Part shown: positions 23,879-35,620 of the stretch, piece by piece
How the letters are laid out: each line of letters opens with the position of its first letter
Position numbering within the stretch: position 1 is the first letter of the stretch
Source: Ophioderma brevispina
Taxonomy: Eukaryota > Echinodermata > Ophiuroidea > Amphilepidida > Ophiodermatidae
NCBI GenBank assembly: GCA_023653785.1
Contig: JAMKCH010049355.1
Span: forward strand, 29,624 to 93,623
Reading direction: 5' to 3'
DNA length: 64,000 bases
Made by a program: the position numbers and the translations under genes
Notes under the pieces: model-generated
The model's input: the letters and a program-made list of their open reading frames with translations, nothing else
The model's database searches: none
Told to the model about the DNA's origin: nothing

Positions 23879-24097
23879 TGGCGACACAGTTTTGACAACT
23901 GATTTTGATTATGTTCCACTAACTACATCCTGTCTAAATTTTACAAAATTTCATTGCAGGCAAATATAATTTTTCATAAAAATAAAGTTTTACACTTCTT
24001 TCTCTGGAAAATGGACATATAGAGTGAGTGCACTATAACATAGGTGTAGCTCTTGCATGTCCCTACTTATATACCAGTTGTCAAAATTGTGTCGCCA
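23879..24097. mobile_element. Short TIR element, GGCGACACA ends
   Basis: GGCGACACAGTTTTGACAAC is mirrored by GTTGTCAAAATTGTGTCGCC. These are inverted ends of about 24 bp around a ~170 bp AT-rich centre. No clear target duplication. Confidence 0.7.
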
Positions 24098-24841
24098 CTG
24101 CTTAGAATTGTTCTAAAAATAAGAGACAATTTGCATGGGGTCAAATAACTGTGAGGTGAGGTGATTGTATACGGGCTGAGACAAATATACCTGAAGAGAT
24201 ACAAAGCAAAGCTCTTATCAATTGTTAACAGCTCAACCATATCAAATTAGGTGCACCAAGACCTTTCCCTGTGAATAGCTCAGATTGTAAGCATGATATT
24301 GTGCACCATGACTTGTACAGTTTGATTTGTGATCACTGGATGGAATTGTGAAATCAGAATACTGTGCGAGACGTACACATGAATGTTAAGACTTGCTGTG
24401 AAACCCTTCAGATATATTTCTCTCATAATATAGGAAGTAGGGCTTGTTTACACTTACATAATACTAAAATATAGTCAAAATTTGTCTTTTGGTACAGCTA
24501 TAGTCTGCACAGTTAATTCTAGGACAGATTCGAGCATGTGCCCTTGCTAACCGCATCATTCAGAAAGAATATCCCACCTGTAATACATTGTGTGATTGGT
24601 TAAAGTCCACACTGCATTTCTGCATATTTCACTGTTTAGTTACACAGGGTGTGCATACAGATTGTCCAAGAATTACTTCTGCTGATTCTATGTGAAACTT
24701 GTGTAGTCCATTGTGCAGTAAGTCATGCAGGTCATCGCTTGTTTGAGTTTGTGGTTTTCAGTGTTAGCACAGAACCAAGAACAGCGATTTTTATGTTATC
24801 TTCTATTTCAAATATTTTTCTTCCAATCTCTCTGTCTCTTA
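24098..24841. other. No gene recognised
   Basis: AT-rich sequence without domains or convincing splice-bounded segments. Open frames toward 24918 run into the next MITE. Confidence 0.4.
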
Positions 24842-25171
24842 AGGTCCGTTCATACTTCACTGCATTGCAGTGCAGTGCTGCAATGCAGCCTACCAAAATT
24901 GTCACTGCAATCACTTGAGTATTGCAACGCAATGCAGTACTGCAACGAAGTTAAAATTATTTTAACTGGCGATGCAGCAAGAGCAGTGGGCTACAGTCAG
25001 TGTTGCAGTATGCCAAATTTCCGCAAGTTTACTGCAACGTACTGCAACCCGTGACCTGCAGTAACCTGGGTTGACCTGCAGTAAATCGATTAGGAGTGCA
25101 GCGGAAGTGACGGAACATTGCAGTAAATTTACTGCACAGCAATGCAGTGCAGTGGAAGTATGAACGGCCCT
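24842..25171. mobile_element. Harbinger-like MITE, GCAGT-rich, copy 2
   Basis: It has ends AGGTCCGTTCATACTTCACT and GGAAGTATGAACGGCCCT, with TTA on both sides. It contains more than a dozen TGCAGT/ACTGCA words. It is longer than copy 1 by internal repetition. Confidence 0.75.
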
Positions 25172-25948
25172 TTAGGGAAAAAAGTTGAACTATCAATTGT
25201 TACAATTAAACAGAGGTATTACAAGACCTGTAATAGCAGGAGTTAAGCAGCAGGGCATCAACCCCGCGGCCATAAGGTCCATTCTTATTATGGGCATTGG
25301 TTAAATAAATACACTGTTTGAAAAGTGCAGCATACAATAATGAACTGTGTATCTGTAAGGTGACACCATGGCACGCTGACTGACACGTTTACGACTTCAA
25401 CAACCTTTACAATAGAGCTCAATAGGGGGCATGCGTTTTTTTCCTCCCTAGGTGCCGAATTGGAAACGTGTGAGCACAACGGAACACCCATAATGAATAG
25501 TGCCTGTACAATAAAGGCCATAAAAACGTCATGCTTGTTTCGTCTCCGGGATGACAGCGACTTTGTGATGTGTCTTTGCATTCTCTTGCTCATGTTTCAA
25601 TGTCATTAGTATTGCACATATTGTATATATGATCTAAACTACTTTGTAGTCTTTATACCTTTGGTTCATAGCTTATACTCTGTATTGTTTATGAACGTAC
25701 TGAATGTCAGAAACTACTTTGCCAAAGTAATGTTATGGTATTAGTTTATTTTTTATAAGATGGCAATCAGAGGTTTGAGTAGTCCCCCTGTAATTGGTCG
25801 CAAGTGAGTGAGCCTTCTCTTGATGTACTTACAGTCCAGAAGAAAATATTAAATATTACTGTTCTGATTGCTATCTGCTTGGAAAGCGAGACACTTTCCT
25901 GACCTAACACCTATAAATGAGTAATGTATCGCTCCTCTACCCAACCCA
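25172..25948. other. No gene recognised
   Basis: A 101-codon minus-strand frame (25288-25593) has no recognisable domain. Otherwise the stretch is AT-rich. Confidence 0.4.
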
Positions 25949-26023
25949 GGCTTGATAGCTCAGTTGGAAGAGCTGCGTTCTAAGTAATATGGAGGTCGCT
26001 GGATCAAATCCTGGTCCAGGCCA
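25949..26023 (+). pseudogene. tRNA-like sequence (tRNA pseudogene or SINE head)
   Basis: TAGCTCAGTTGGAAGAGC is a good A-box with D-arm, and GGATCAAATCC is a near-consensus B-box at the right spacing. GGCTTGA can pair with most of CCAGGCC as an acceptor stem, and a long T run follows at 26030. The anticodon stem does not pair, so I do not call a working tRNA or an anticodon. Confidence 0.6.
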
Positions 26024-26165
26024 CATGGGTTTTTTTTTTTCAACACCGTGTATGGCGCTGGCCATCTCTAATGGAAAGATTCGTATATTCATCCTGGTCT
26101 CCCTGGAGAACTTAAATTTTGTGCTTTGATATGGAACCAGTGGTATTCTCTGCCACTACTCTTTT

Positions 26166-26791
26166 TTAAAGGAAATATGTCATGGAGTCGAATATTTGGA
26201 AAATTTGGTCTGGATGGAAAGCTTAAGTAACAAGGATTTACTATATAAATCACAATAAGTTGAAAATGTCCACTTTGTTGAGTATTTGTCCCGTTTAATT
26301 TCCCGCCAATAGCTTACTCGAAAAACGATTCCGACCAATCACCGCTGCAAATGGTGACTCAAAGTGATGACCATCCATAATTTAACTCGTTGTGGACCAT
26401 CATATCGGCATTGTTTCACCTTCAATAATAATTAACACAACGAAAAATGGAAACAAAATATGGTCATTCTGTAACTTTTTTTCTAATTTTATATATACTT
26501 TCATAAAATCCCCTCAATATACCGTGTCATCAATAAATTCGAGTCAACACGATGTTTTGGCCATCCCTTTGACGTCACTATTGGGCGCATTTGATCAATG
26601 AAGCCAGTGCAAAAAATGCGGCGCCACCGTTTTTTCTTCGTATTCAAAAAAGCAAAAATTAAAATTGCCTCTATTTTTTTATTTTATAACATCAAATTGT
26701 ATTATTTTTTCGGGAATTTGTGATGTCTGGTACATATATTTTAGAAGTAATCAACTGAGCTTCGACAAAAAGCTTTACATATTTCCTTTAA
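26166..26791. mobile_element. TTAA-type MITE family C, full-length
   Basis: It starts TTAAAGGAAATATGTCATG and ends ACATATTTCCTTTAA, inverted and with TTAA at each end. The whole body aligns with the outer parts of 14467-15602. The minus-strand wording around GTCATCACTTTGA shows internal mirror symmetry. Confidence 0.8.
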
Positions 26792-28205
26792 AGTGCTCCT
26801 TTGCTGGCTAAACGCTATGCCTGCTTTAACTTCAAACTTGATAGGGTGATGAGTAAGGTGCCACTATCAAGGTTAGCTTTTGGCTGCATCATTTGCATTT
26901 CATGAATTTTATTAGCTTATTTGCATATTTTTCAGACTTTTTGTGTGTTTACCATTTTCAATGCACTTCAGGCTACAAACAGTTTCTCTCCAGTGCTTTT
27001 TGTTCTCTTTCTTACCATCATGCACTTTTTTATCATAAAGCAAGTGTTCGCGCAACCAGCGACCCGTGTGGTTCGAGAACCCGCCTTGTTTGGAAATTGG
27101 GGGTGCTAATCAGAAAAAGTGCTATTATTGTTTTAATTGAATATGGTTTGATTTCTCATCTCATGCTAAAGTGTCTGCATAGTGCAATAGGCTGTTAATA
27201 TTATGGTATGCCATACTTTTCAAGCAGTCCCAACCTAACTTGTGCAGACTTCTGTGCAGATGGGCAAACATAGGTCTATCTGGGATCTATCCTTTCATGT
27301 TTCTTTAAGTTATTACCAGTTGAAACCTATATTTATTATCTGTGGATTCGGTCATTGCTTATGTTCAAATATGTCACCTTGTAATCAGAAACTAGCTTTC
27401 AGGGACAAGGTTGTTAGCAAGGTGTAAACTGAAGTCCGGGGTGATCCCAGGGTGAGTTCACTTTTTGCATTGCCTGTGTATTATATTGTGACCGTGAACT
27501 GGATTGGATTGGTATTGAAGATGTATTTCGTTACCAGTGATCATGTTTTGTTTTTCACTATGCTTTTTTATATAATATAGAATATTTTTAAAATATAGGC
27601 GGGATTTTCTGAATATTATATACAACCTAATCAAAATTCATCTTGAATTACACAATTACATCTAAAACGTGTTTTAAAGGCAAAACAGCACATTTTTAAA
27701 AAAAAAAAAACCAAATTTCAACAATTTGTTATCATTTGTGCATATTAGTGAGTTGTTGTAATTGATAGTAAACTATACCGTGAATGGTTAAGCTCAAAAG
27801 GTTGTATTAAACATAAAAGAAGCATTTTGTAATTAGAACCGGGAATCCCTGATGTAATTTAAAGTTGACAGGAGTGACAGGAGGAGGAGATTTTTTTAGG
27901 ATAAATTTCTCTCAAATTTAACAGGATCGGTGTAGACAACCTACAGAGAATGTTTCATTAGGTTTATTGGACAAACAGGTGCAAAAGAAACTGCAAACCA
28001 GGTTTTGAAATTGGCTGCTATAGTAATCGTCCCCATAGAAAACATGCTTTCAATTTCTGTCGACAGAAATTACTAAATCATCATCTTATCACATTCGGCT
28101 TATTCACTTCGGGTGTGATCTAATACATTGGTAAGCAATCCAAATATGCAAAAAAACAGGGTTTGGCAAAAATTGGGGGCACTTTCAGGAAATCTCCTCA
28201 TGTCT
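26792..28205. other. No gene recognised
   Basis: Open frames at 26893-27198 and 27242-27427 show no recognisable domain. An A12 tract occurs near 27700. The last ~30 bases (AAATCTCCTCATGTCTCTTT) look like another MITE B terminus. Confidence 0.4.
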
Positions 28206-28348
28206 CTTTAACAGCAGAACTGGAAACTCCAAATTTCTGTCTGTCCATTGTAAAAATAGTGCCACCTCACGAAAATGACCTCTAACTTGACTTGCCTGAA
28301 TCATCCAAACAACAAATGGATGATTGTAAAAAAAAAAAAAAAAAAAAA
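28206..28348. repeat. 123-bp direct duplication copy 1, then A21
   Basis: 28206-28328 is identical by eye to 28512-28634, starting CTTTAACAGCAGAACTGG and ending GGATGATTGTA. Copy 1 runs straight into A21 (28328-28348). Confidence 0.9.
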
Positions 28349-28515
28349 TATGTTTTCTATTGAAATATAAGCATATACAAATGACCTTTTGTTTTCATTT
28401 TAAGTTATTTCTATAGCCAAATAAAATGTAGGGAACCTATTGCATGTCTAATCTAAATGAAACCACTGCATATCACAGAAAATATGGACGACTTGAAATC
28501 TCTCGTTGCACCTTT
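28349..28515. mobile_element. TTAA-type MITE family B, right half only
   Basis: ATTGAAATATAAGCATAT and GAAATCTCTCGTTGCACCTT followed by TAA match the distal half of 6636-7018. The left half is absent and is replaced by the A-tract and the duplicated 123-bp block. Confidence 0.65.
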
Positions 28516-28634
28516 AACAGCAGAACTGGAAACTCCAAATTTCTGTCTGTCCATTGTAAAAATAGTGCCACCTCACGAAAATGACCTCTAACTTGACTTG
28601 CCTGAATCATCCAAACAACAAATGGATGATTGTA
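28512..28634. repeat. 123-bp direct duplication copy 2
   Basis: It is identical to 28206-28328, offset 306 bases. It continues into different sequence at the base where copy 1 enters its A-tract. Confidence 0.9.
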
Positions 28635-28917
28635 GACACCTACATGGCGCTATTTCCCGGTATTTCATTTTGGAAGGACGTTTCCAGCATCTACTGAATT
28701 ATTTGTCGGGAACGGATCCGATATCAATTTTCCTAATTACAAAAATCCTTTCTTTTGTGATATATAGACATGTTCGAGCTTTACCATTCCCAGGTATAGT
28801 TTACAAGGCAATTAGCAATACAACTGTGCAATTTTTTTTTGAAAATTGGGGGGGGGGTGACTCTTAAAAAAGTGCTATTATTGTTTTAAGTAAACATTAT
28901 GAATGTGCAAAAGAAAC

Positions 28918-29262
28918 TTAAATGGGCATTTCGTGATCCACAGCCTCGTCCCCCGACTTACCTAAAAGATTTTGAGATTTTTATATCATCTGAACCGTTA
29001 GCTTTAGTAATCCACGTATGCCCAATCTTACGTGCAAATTCGGTCGCATCTGTAAGAAATTCACAATTTTGTATTTTCTGTCCGTAAATGGACAGAAATT
29101 ACAGCACAGTAGCCTATGGGACCGTGGGAAACGAGCAATTGCTCATAACACAAAACCACAAGATCGGGATCAGCTCAAATTTTGGGAATAAGCTTTTCTC
29201 AAGCATATCCAGTGATCAGTGAATAAAACAGAAGGTGCTGAAATCACGAAATGCACCTTTAA
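28918..29262. mobile_element. TTAA-type MITE family A, intact copy
   Basis: It starts TTAAATGGGCATTTCGTGAT and ends ATCACGAAATGCACCTTTAA, inverted ends of about 20 bp with TTAA on both sides. A small central palindrome reads TGTCCGTAAATGGACAG. Other copies are at 8557 and 13385. Confidence 0.85.
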
Positions 29263-29661
29263 GTAAAAAAAGACAAGTATGATACGGGGTGTAAGGCACA
29301 CCAAATTTCCTTCTATACCCCTAAGGGCTGAACTTTATTGTATAAATTTAAAGACATTGTATTGTACATGTGTGAGTGTATGGCTGATGTTATAATACAA
29401 ATGATGCCCCGGTATAAAATGAGTATTATTTCTCAAGATAAGGACTTGTTTAAATTATTTGTGTCATTTGTAATCTTTATAGCTTCACTGTTTGCTAAGT
29501 ATATGGTATCCATTTCCATTGGTCACTGAGAAAAGAAACTAAGGTTACATTTTTATTCATTTTCAAGAAAATGGGCAACTTTTATTAGTTGAACAAGATG
29601 ATTATGGGCGTGGTGTTAATAATTTGTCAACGATTTTACACTTGGTTTTGTCTTCCCCCTT

Positions 29662-29839
29662 TAGTGAGACTACAGAATTGATTATGCAGTTGGTTATTTG
29701 GCCTACATCCTATTCGCTGATGCAGTGCATGTTTTACTGGTTCAAGCCTTGGTTTTGTGCACCTGTTCCGAATTATGATATGCCAGAGGTATTGTGTTGT
29801 GATCAATGTGATCAGTGGGTCCTACCAAAGTTAGCGTGA
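29662..29839 (+). pseudogene. Possible PHD-finger scrap of a LINE ORF
   Basis: The frame reads APVPNYDMPEVLCCDQCDQW then VLPKLA-stop. The CxxCxxW core resembles the PHD-like zinc finger (C..C..W[VF]H..C) found in ORF1 or ORF2 N-termini of many invertebrate LINEs. The expected His is replaced and the preceding Cys pair is incomplete, so it is degenerate. An alternative is a chance frame. A usable acceptor (CTTCCCCCTTTAG) precedes it, so an exon is not excluded. Confidence 0.35.
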
Positions 29840-30654
29840 GCCATTTGACCTGACAACGGTCTTGTTTTAATGTGCTCTATATCAGCGAATAGTCTATGGG
29901 GCCTGAATGGCATGGGTGGTAGAGGCCTGTGCCCTCCTACTATATGCCCATCAGGTTTGACTTAAATAGCTTATCTAGAAAAAAAATAAACCAAATTTTG
30001 TGTAATGTTCTTTTTTTTTTTACATTTCCCCACCCAACAACAGACCCCGGCAACAGACACAGGGGAGCACCCCTGGGGCATGAGTGACATGGAGAGTAGG
30101 GGCTTGTGCCCACCTACAGTTTGCCTTGGTTTGACTGCTATAGTGCTGTAGAAAAAGAATGGCAAAATGTTGACCTTCATGGGCGCACACACATGCGCAG
30201 ACATCCAGACAGACGTACCATTTCATAAGCCAGATTTTGCAATCAGTCCAAAATATAAATGGGAATAGTATGAGATCAAGAAAAGAAACATGTTTTGTAC
30301 TAGTTCGTGCAATTCACTTGTTGTCTGTTGAGTGTTTTCCACTAATACTTGGCTTTATCCACCCACTACATAAATCTCATGAGGTGGTTTCCTTTGACAA
30401 ATATACTCAAGTGGGATGAAAATTACACTTCATCAATTGTGAACCTTTATATAAATATTATGAGTTGCTTGTACAGAAAAGGCTTGACTTTAACTTTAGT
30501 TTTCCCCAAAAAGGATTTGTTAAAGGTGGGTGTCCAGATCATGGTCCATTCTTTCATATGATGTTTACTTTCTTACATGGAATTGCATTGTAAAAACATC
30601 TGATTATAAATTTTGAGCAAAATTGGTCCTACCATTTGGATTCTGATACCAAGT
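29840..30654. other. No gene recognised
   Basis: CACCCCTGGGGCATGAGTGA near 30070 echoes GGGGCCTGAATGGCATGGGT near 29900, with repeated TAGRGGCYTGTGCCC.CCTAC wording. This suggests a diverged ~180 bp tandem pair. No coding segment is recognised. Confidence 0.4.
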
Positions 30655-31930
30655 TCTCAAATTTGATGGGATGTGGGCAGAGGGTGTACTGAGTCAATCC
30701 CACAATCCACCAGTTTTGGGGAAAATTCACCTCAATTAAGGTCATGTGATACCCACAAAAATTATATATTAAACACATAAAATCCATGACGTCTATGCTC
30801 ATTTTCACGCACAAGCATTAGTAATTATGGAATTTTTAGCATGAGTAGGAAATGTCCTGTGGTGCTTAAATTTTGGACACTTTTCATACTAGTACTGCCA
30901 TAAGATTTTGTTCAGTACAGTATAGGAACATGCAATGCATTGTGGGCATTGATTCAAAACACCCTCTGGGATGGATGTGTCAAAGTTGTTGATTGGGCTT
31001 CGCTCACCTTAACCACCGCGGGCACTACCTGTCCTGAGCACTTTTTCGCACTCTAAGCACCTTTTATGGTTAATTGGCAGGTAATATGACATGTATCAGG
31101 GGGATATGTAAGAATGTGATATGGTTTTACACCAAGATATAGAAGCAACATTTTGATTGGTTACTCAGAGGGCTATCTCATGTTGTGTCTGTAATGAACC
31201 AATCAAGATAAACTTTCTATATCAGTGTGTAGGACCAGGGTCGTTCCCCAAAAACTTGTGCATAACCAGAGGGGTGTTTTGAATCATCCCATGATGCACA
31301 GCATGCTTGCTATACTGTACTGTACTAAAATAAACACATGTCAGTACTTAGGGATAAAAAGTGTTCAAAAGATTAAGACCACAAGAAGTTTCAGAATATG
31401 CAAAAAAATTCTACGAAAAGTTACTAACGACTTTGTGGGCATAAAATCGGGTTAAAGTCCGGGTTTTTCTGTGGGTTAAAGGCAGGGAAATCGGAGATTT
31501 CCCGCGGGGGGGCCACGGCCCTCCATTTTTCAAACAAATTGGTTTAGCAGATACATAATGCTTTCCAGTATTACAATCACTGTGTGAGAACTAGCCCAAG
31601 CTAAAATCCAAACAGTCCGTCCAGACAGAAAATCCCAACTTGGTATAAAATTTCCGGATCCAGAATTTTTGTATACACAGTATCCTGTGGCATGTATACT
31701 ACCATAAATGTGTACTGCATGGAAACAAAAATCTGAACACATCTCAAACTTTGGAATTGGCATTTTAGGTTACTAATCTTTAGTTCTAGTGACCATTTTT
31801 ACATAAATATATGAAAATTGTATTTCAAAATCTCGCGTCGCCATTTAAGATAGGATTTATGTGATCACATGACCTTTGAGGTGGTGAAATTCCAAAACTG
31901 GTGCATCTGTGGGATTGACTCAAAACACCA
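30655..31930. repeat. Large foldback, repeat E inside its right arm
   Basis: GAGTCAATCCCACAATCCAC near 30690 is mirrored by GTGGGATTGACTC near 31915. TTGATTCAAAACACCCTCTG near 30950 is mirrored by CAGAGGGGTGTTTTGAATCA near 31270. The mirror symmetry thus spans the element, with repeat E copy 2 (31520-31850) lying in the right arm. Confidence 0.7.
31520..31850. repeat. Dispersed repeat E, copy 2
   Basis: It matches 19425-19730 in order. The minus-strand 77-codon frame across it is repeat-derived. Confidence 0.6.
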
Positions 31931-32393
31931 TTGTGCATAACCCTACGTGTAAACTAACTCAGGCGGATATGATATATATGTCCTACATAACAGATCTTTT
32001 CATACCAGTTACACAGTGGTTTGGACAAATTGGTCCACTCGGGCATGACATAGTATGCACATAGATTTACCACCGAGTTTCGGGAACGGACCCCGGGGGG
32101 TTAAAGGGGGAGCCCAGCAAAGAAAGCTATTCAAAACTACTGAAATGACCCTATACCACATTCACTTCCTCTATTTAAAAACAATGTCAATATTTATAGA
32201 ATGTAATCATTTCTGGTTTTGCTAATAGTAAACTAAATTTCATTGCTGGTGTCCCCTGTGACGTCTAAATGCAGGTGGGGTATTATAGCATGAGAGATAT
32301 AGTCCAATAATTTTATGATTTGACCCCACACAAATTGGCAACAGAAACAATTTTGGTGTTAATATACTGTGAAATAGTCCAAAAATAATATAT
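31931..32393. other. No gene recognised
   Basis: A TTAAAGGGGGAGCCCAGC phrase at about 32101 resembles a TTAA-type element end and recurs in similar form near 41747. No second end was identified. Confidence 0.35.
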
Positions 32394-33117
32394 TAAAAGT
32401 CTACCAAAATCAACCTAGTGGAACATGTACATGTACGTTTGTACAGGGGTAAAAAATTAGAATTGTTCGAATTGATTTAAATGATGTACCAATTTATTGG
32501 TCTACTCCTAAGGTTTAAAAAAAGGTATAGTTGCCCTTATCTACGCGTGTATAGGTTTAGTACAATAGGTCATAAGGTTCAAGGTATCACATGGGGTAAA
32601 CTTCATAGAATGGTCCGATTTTGATCGACTGGTCGTAAACTGTTAAAGTTGTCCAACTAGTAAATAAATGTAAATAGATTCTTTGTTTGAACTTTCTATA
32701 TAAGAATTACAGAGCTATGACTAGTGACCTCCCATAGACCCTGTAGCCCCAGTCACATTTTGCGTTGCAATTATGCAACAAATATTATAGATGATGCAAC
32801 AAGAATATTTTCGGGTTCTGTGCCATTAGACGAACAATTTGACACCATTTTTATAACGAACGGATCTATCTGAAAATTTACCCCCCATTGTGACCCTGAA
32901 CCTATTTTGACTCATAACTGTTGAACTACAACCTGCAAATATGGCAAACTATACCTACCTTTTTTTTAATCCTGGAAATGTAACGAACACGTTGGCATAC
33001 TTTTCGACGCGTTTTGATACTTTTCATATTTTGACCCCTGTATAAACCTTACCCCCCTTAAAAATATATGTTCCACTCCTTTTGATTTTAGTAGACTTTT
33101 GATGTTGTTTTTAAAGG
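32394..33117. repeat. Foldback, AGTCTACCAAAATCAA arms
   Basis: AAAGTCTACCAAAATCAACC with GGAACATGTACATG and GTACAGGGGT at the left is mirrored at the right by ACCCCTGTATAAAC, ATATATGTTCCACTC and TTGATTTTAGTAGACTTT. The style is related to the first foldback (274-1246). Confidence 0.7.
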
Positions 33118-33189
33118 TATTCTCAATACAATTCTTTTGGAATTGATTCTGTTGCAATTAGTGTTGGGTTAAGGCAGCATTCATTCTAT

Positions 33190-33506
33190 TTGACTGGCCT
33201 AATAGATCTTTTGTGCCCCACATTGGTAACTAAGCATTTAAGACAATAAAAACTATTATTTTAGTCCAAATTGGAGCAACTTTAAAATTTGACCCCTGTA
33301 TAACTGAAATGGACCCTTTTTATTGATTTTTGCTGTATCTAACCCATAACTCAAGACTTTGTAGATAGTACAAACTATACCTTATGGAATCCTTATGGTT
33401 GGACCAATAACATGGTATATTTTCAACATGATTGGGTCAATTTAAAAATTTGACCTCTGTGTAATCTTTGTCAAGGCCCCTCCCTCCCTAAGACCATTTG
33501 CAGCAC
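33190..33506. repeat. Relative of the 274-1246 foldback right arm
   Basis: Phrases GTAACTAAGCATTTAA, AAATTTGACCCCTGTATAAC, CCATAACTCAAGACTTT and CAAACTATACCTTA follow in the same order as 800-1110. Only one arm is present. Confidence 0.65.
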
Positions 33507-35015
33507 TTAAAGGCACTATCAGTGATTGGTTTATTAAATCATAAAATTGAAAAAAAAAATATCAAAAATCAGATTTTTGCCTGTCTGTAGCAAGTATAGC
33601 TATCCTAACATACCCCACAGGCTATAAAACCAAAAGGAAGCTCAATAAGGACAAAATTGAATATTTTAGTCATTACTGTCCGTATGGACACTGACTTCAA
33701 CACGTAAGTGAATGGAGATTCTTATCTTTGAGTGTGTGCACTGCTGTTTTCTTCCTTTCTGTCAATTTTTGGTTGCCAAATTTTTTTTTTTTTTTTTTTT
33801 TAAAAAAAAACTTATGAGAATCCTAAAGACTTATTCTTCACTTTTAAAGGTACAGTCACATAGAAGAGAAGACAGCTCCCGACCCAACCTCTTCCCAACT
33901 ACACAAGACCACATTTCTTTCAAAATCGGCTATAGACTTGTTCAAACTTACAAAATTAACAATTTTCAACATTCCATGATTTTCCCGCCAGTAGGCAACA
34001 GCATCATAGAATCAAAAAGATCAAGCATGTTTAATCAGTGACGCCACTTGTTCAGTCCATGATCAGTCACAGACCTTAACACGACAGTAAAAGTTGTGAC
34101 ATGTTGCTGTCAAGATTGCAAGTCTGAGACTTATTTTCTGTGGTCACTGAGTGTAATCGCAGATTTAACACATTAGTTGGCTTGCATCTTCTCTCCCACT
34201 TGGAGCAGAGTCATTGCCGACCACTTTCCAATTGTACACAACCACTCATGATGCGCGCAAATTCATTGGCTACCACTTCCAAACCGCTCATGTGTTCATG
34301 CCGACCTTCCCGTTCAAAACCCGTTATTTTTTGGGGCCGCCAGCTCAGCTATAGTGGCGGACCACTTAGCATCCGTTTGTGCTTTTGTTAATGTATGTGT
34401 GTGTGGTGTGTGTTTTGTGTGTGTCAAAAATTAATTTTTTTTTTTAAATTGACCTTCAATTGGAAAAGTTTTAACATTCAATTGGAACCAAACTTCTGTC
34501 ATAGGTGCACACTGGAATCCCTCAATATGTTTATGAGGTCAAAAGTCATGGTGAAAGGTCCAAGGTCCATGTTTTAGGTCAATTTGAAAAATGGGCCCTA
34601 AAAATAGAAACTTGATCTAAATTGAAAACTTGAAGTCAATTGGAACCAAACTTTTTGTAATAGGTGCCCATGTGATCCCCATGTTGATTAATCAAAGGTC
34701 ACACGTGCCAGGGTCAAAGGTCATGGGGCGAGCCCCCAGCTTAATATAATTCTTTGAATATAGTGAGCGCGAAAGCCGAGAACTCGAAATTCCGAGTTTA
34801 CGTCTGCAAGAAGACATTGTGGGCGGTTTTTTTCAAATTCGCCACATGCTCCCGATCACGCAAGACTGCAGAAGACTGCTCACGATTTTTCGCGTAAATG
34901 GCCATTGGCACCAGTCTTGAAACAATCTGGAAGTGGTTTCTAGCGAAAGCGTATTTCTTTCCTGCAAAATTTCAAATATTTTAGTCTTTTCGGGTAATCA
35001 CTGATATGTCTTTAA
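33507..35015. mobile_element. ~1.5-kb TTAA-ended element
   Basis: It starts TTAAAGGCACTATCAGTGAT and ends ATCACTGATATGTCTTTAA, an inverted pair with TTAA at both ends. It shares the TTAAAGG start with MITE families A-C and is much longer. Inside are a T/A homopolymer tract (33780-33810), a second TTAAAGG start near 33844, and the AGGTCA-rich repeat. An 83-codon frame (34140-34391) shows nothing recognisable. Confidence 0.65.
34440..34740. repeat. Two-unit AGGTCA-rich repeat
   Basis: TTCAATTGGAACCAAACTT near 34478 recurs near 34636 as GTCAATTGGAACCAAACTTT. Each is followed by ATAGGTGC and several AGGTCA/AAGGTC words, a unit of about 160 bp. Similar wording is seen at 45005-45060, 45610-45665 and 50890-52107. 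Confidence 0.6.
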
Positions 35016-35059
35016 GCAATCATGTTCATCGTTCGAACCAATCTGCACACCGCAGGTGC

Positions 35060-35620
35060 ACCGTAAAGCCCTGAACGGGTGAGTCCAAGGGGCCCCATTT
35101 GGGCCCCGGTGAGTGCAGAGGCAGAGCAGCGAGGTCAGGGGGCGGAGCCCCCGGACAGCTCTTGATTTGAGCTATTCAGAACGTTCACGATAGCCACTTT
35201 TGAGTTGGAAACGTATAAAATTCAAAGAAAAGACTGGTTTCGATAACTCTGTTCACCGAAACGGACAGTATATAGGGCTAAGCCTTGTACTGCCGTGGTA
35301 CGAGCAGAGACCCTGTCGGGGGTCCAGGGGGCGAGCCCCCGGAAGCTCTTGGATTTGAGCAATTGAACCTACAAGAATCAACTTTTTGAGGGGTAAATAC
35401 GCAATCAATTCAAAGAAAAGACTTGTCTTCTAACTTTGCTCACTGATAACGGGCAGTGCCAAGCTTGTAGCTTACACCGAGGGGAATTAACACATAGCGA
35501 AGGCTCGGGAGGGCCAATGTCTTTAACGGGTGTGGTGCAGGAGTAGAGCCCCTGCCGGGGTCAGGGGCGGAGCCCCGGAACGCTCTGGCTTTATCAATTA
35601 CGAAGGGTGTTTTGAAGAGT
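35060..35620. repeat. Three-unit repeat with GGGGGCGGAGCCCCC hairpin
   Basis: The palindromic motif CAGGGGGCGGAGCCCCCGG occurs at 35137-35153. It recurs with changes near 35324-35342 and 35562-35578, so units are about 190-240 bp. Each is followed by AGCTCTTGATTTGAGC or similar. CAAAGAAAAGACT also recurs between motifs. A half motif occurs at 34728. Confidence 0.65.

Noticed and set aside
25949..26023. Functional tRNA gene
   Set aside because: A- and B-boxes are good but the anticodon stem does not pair and the T-stem has a mismatch. Called a tRNA-like pseudogene or SINE head.
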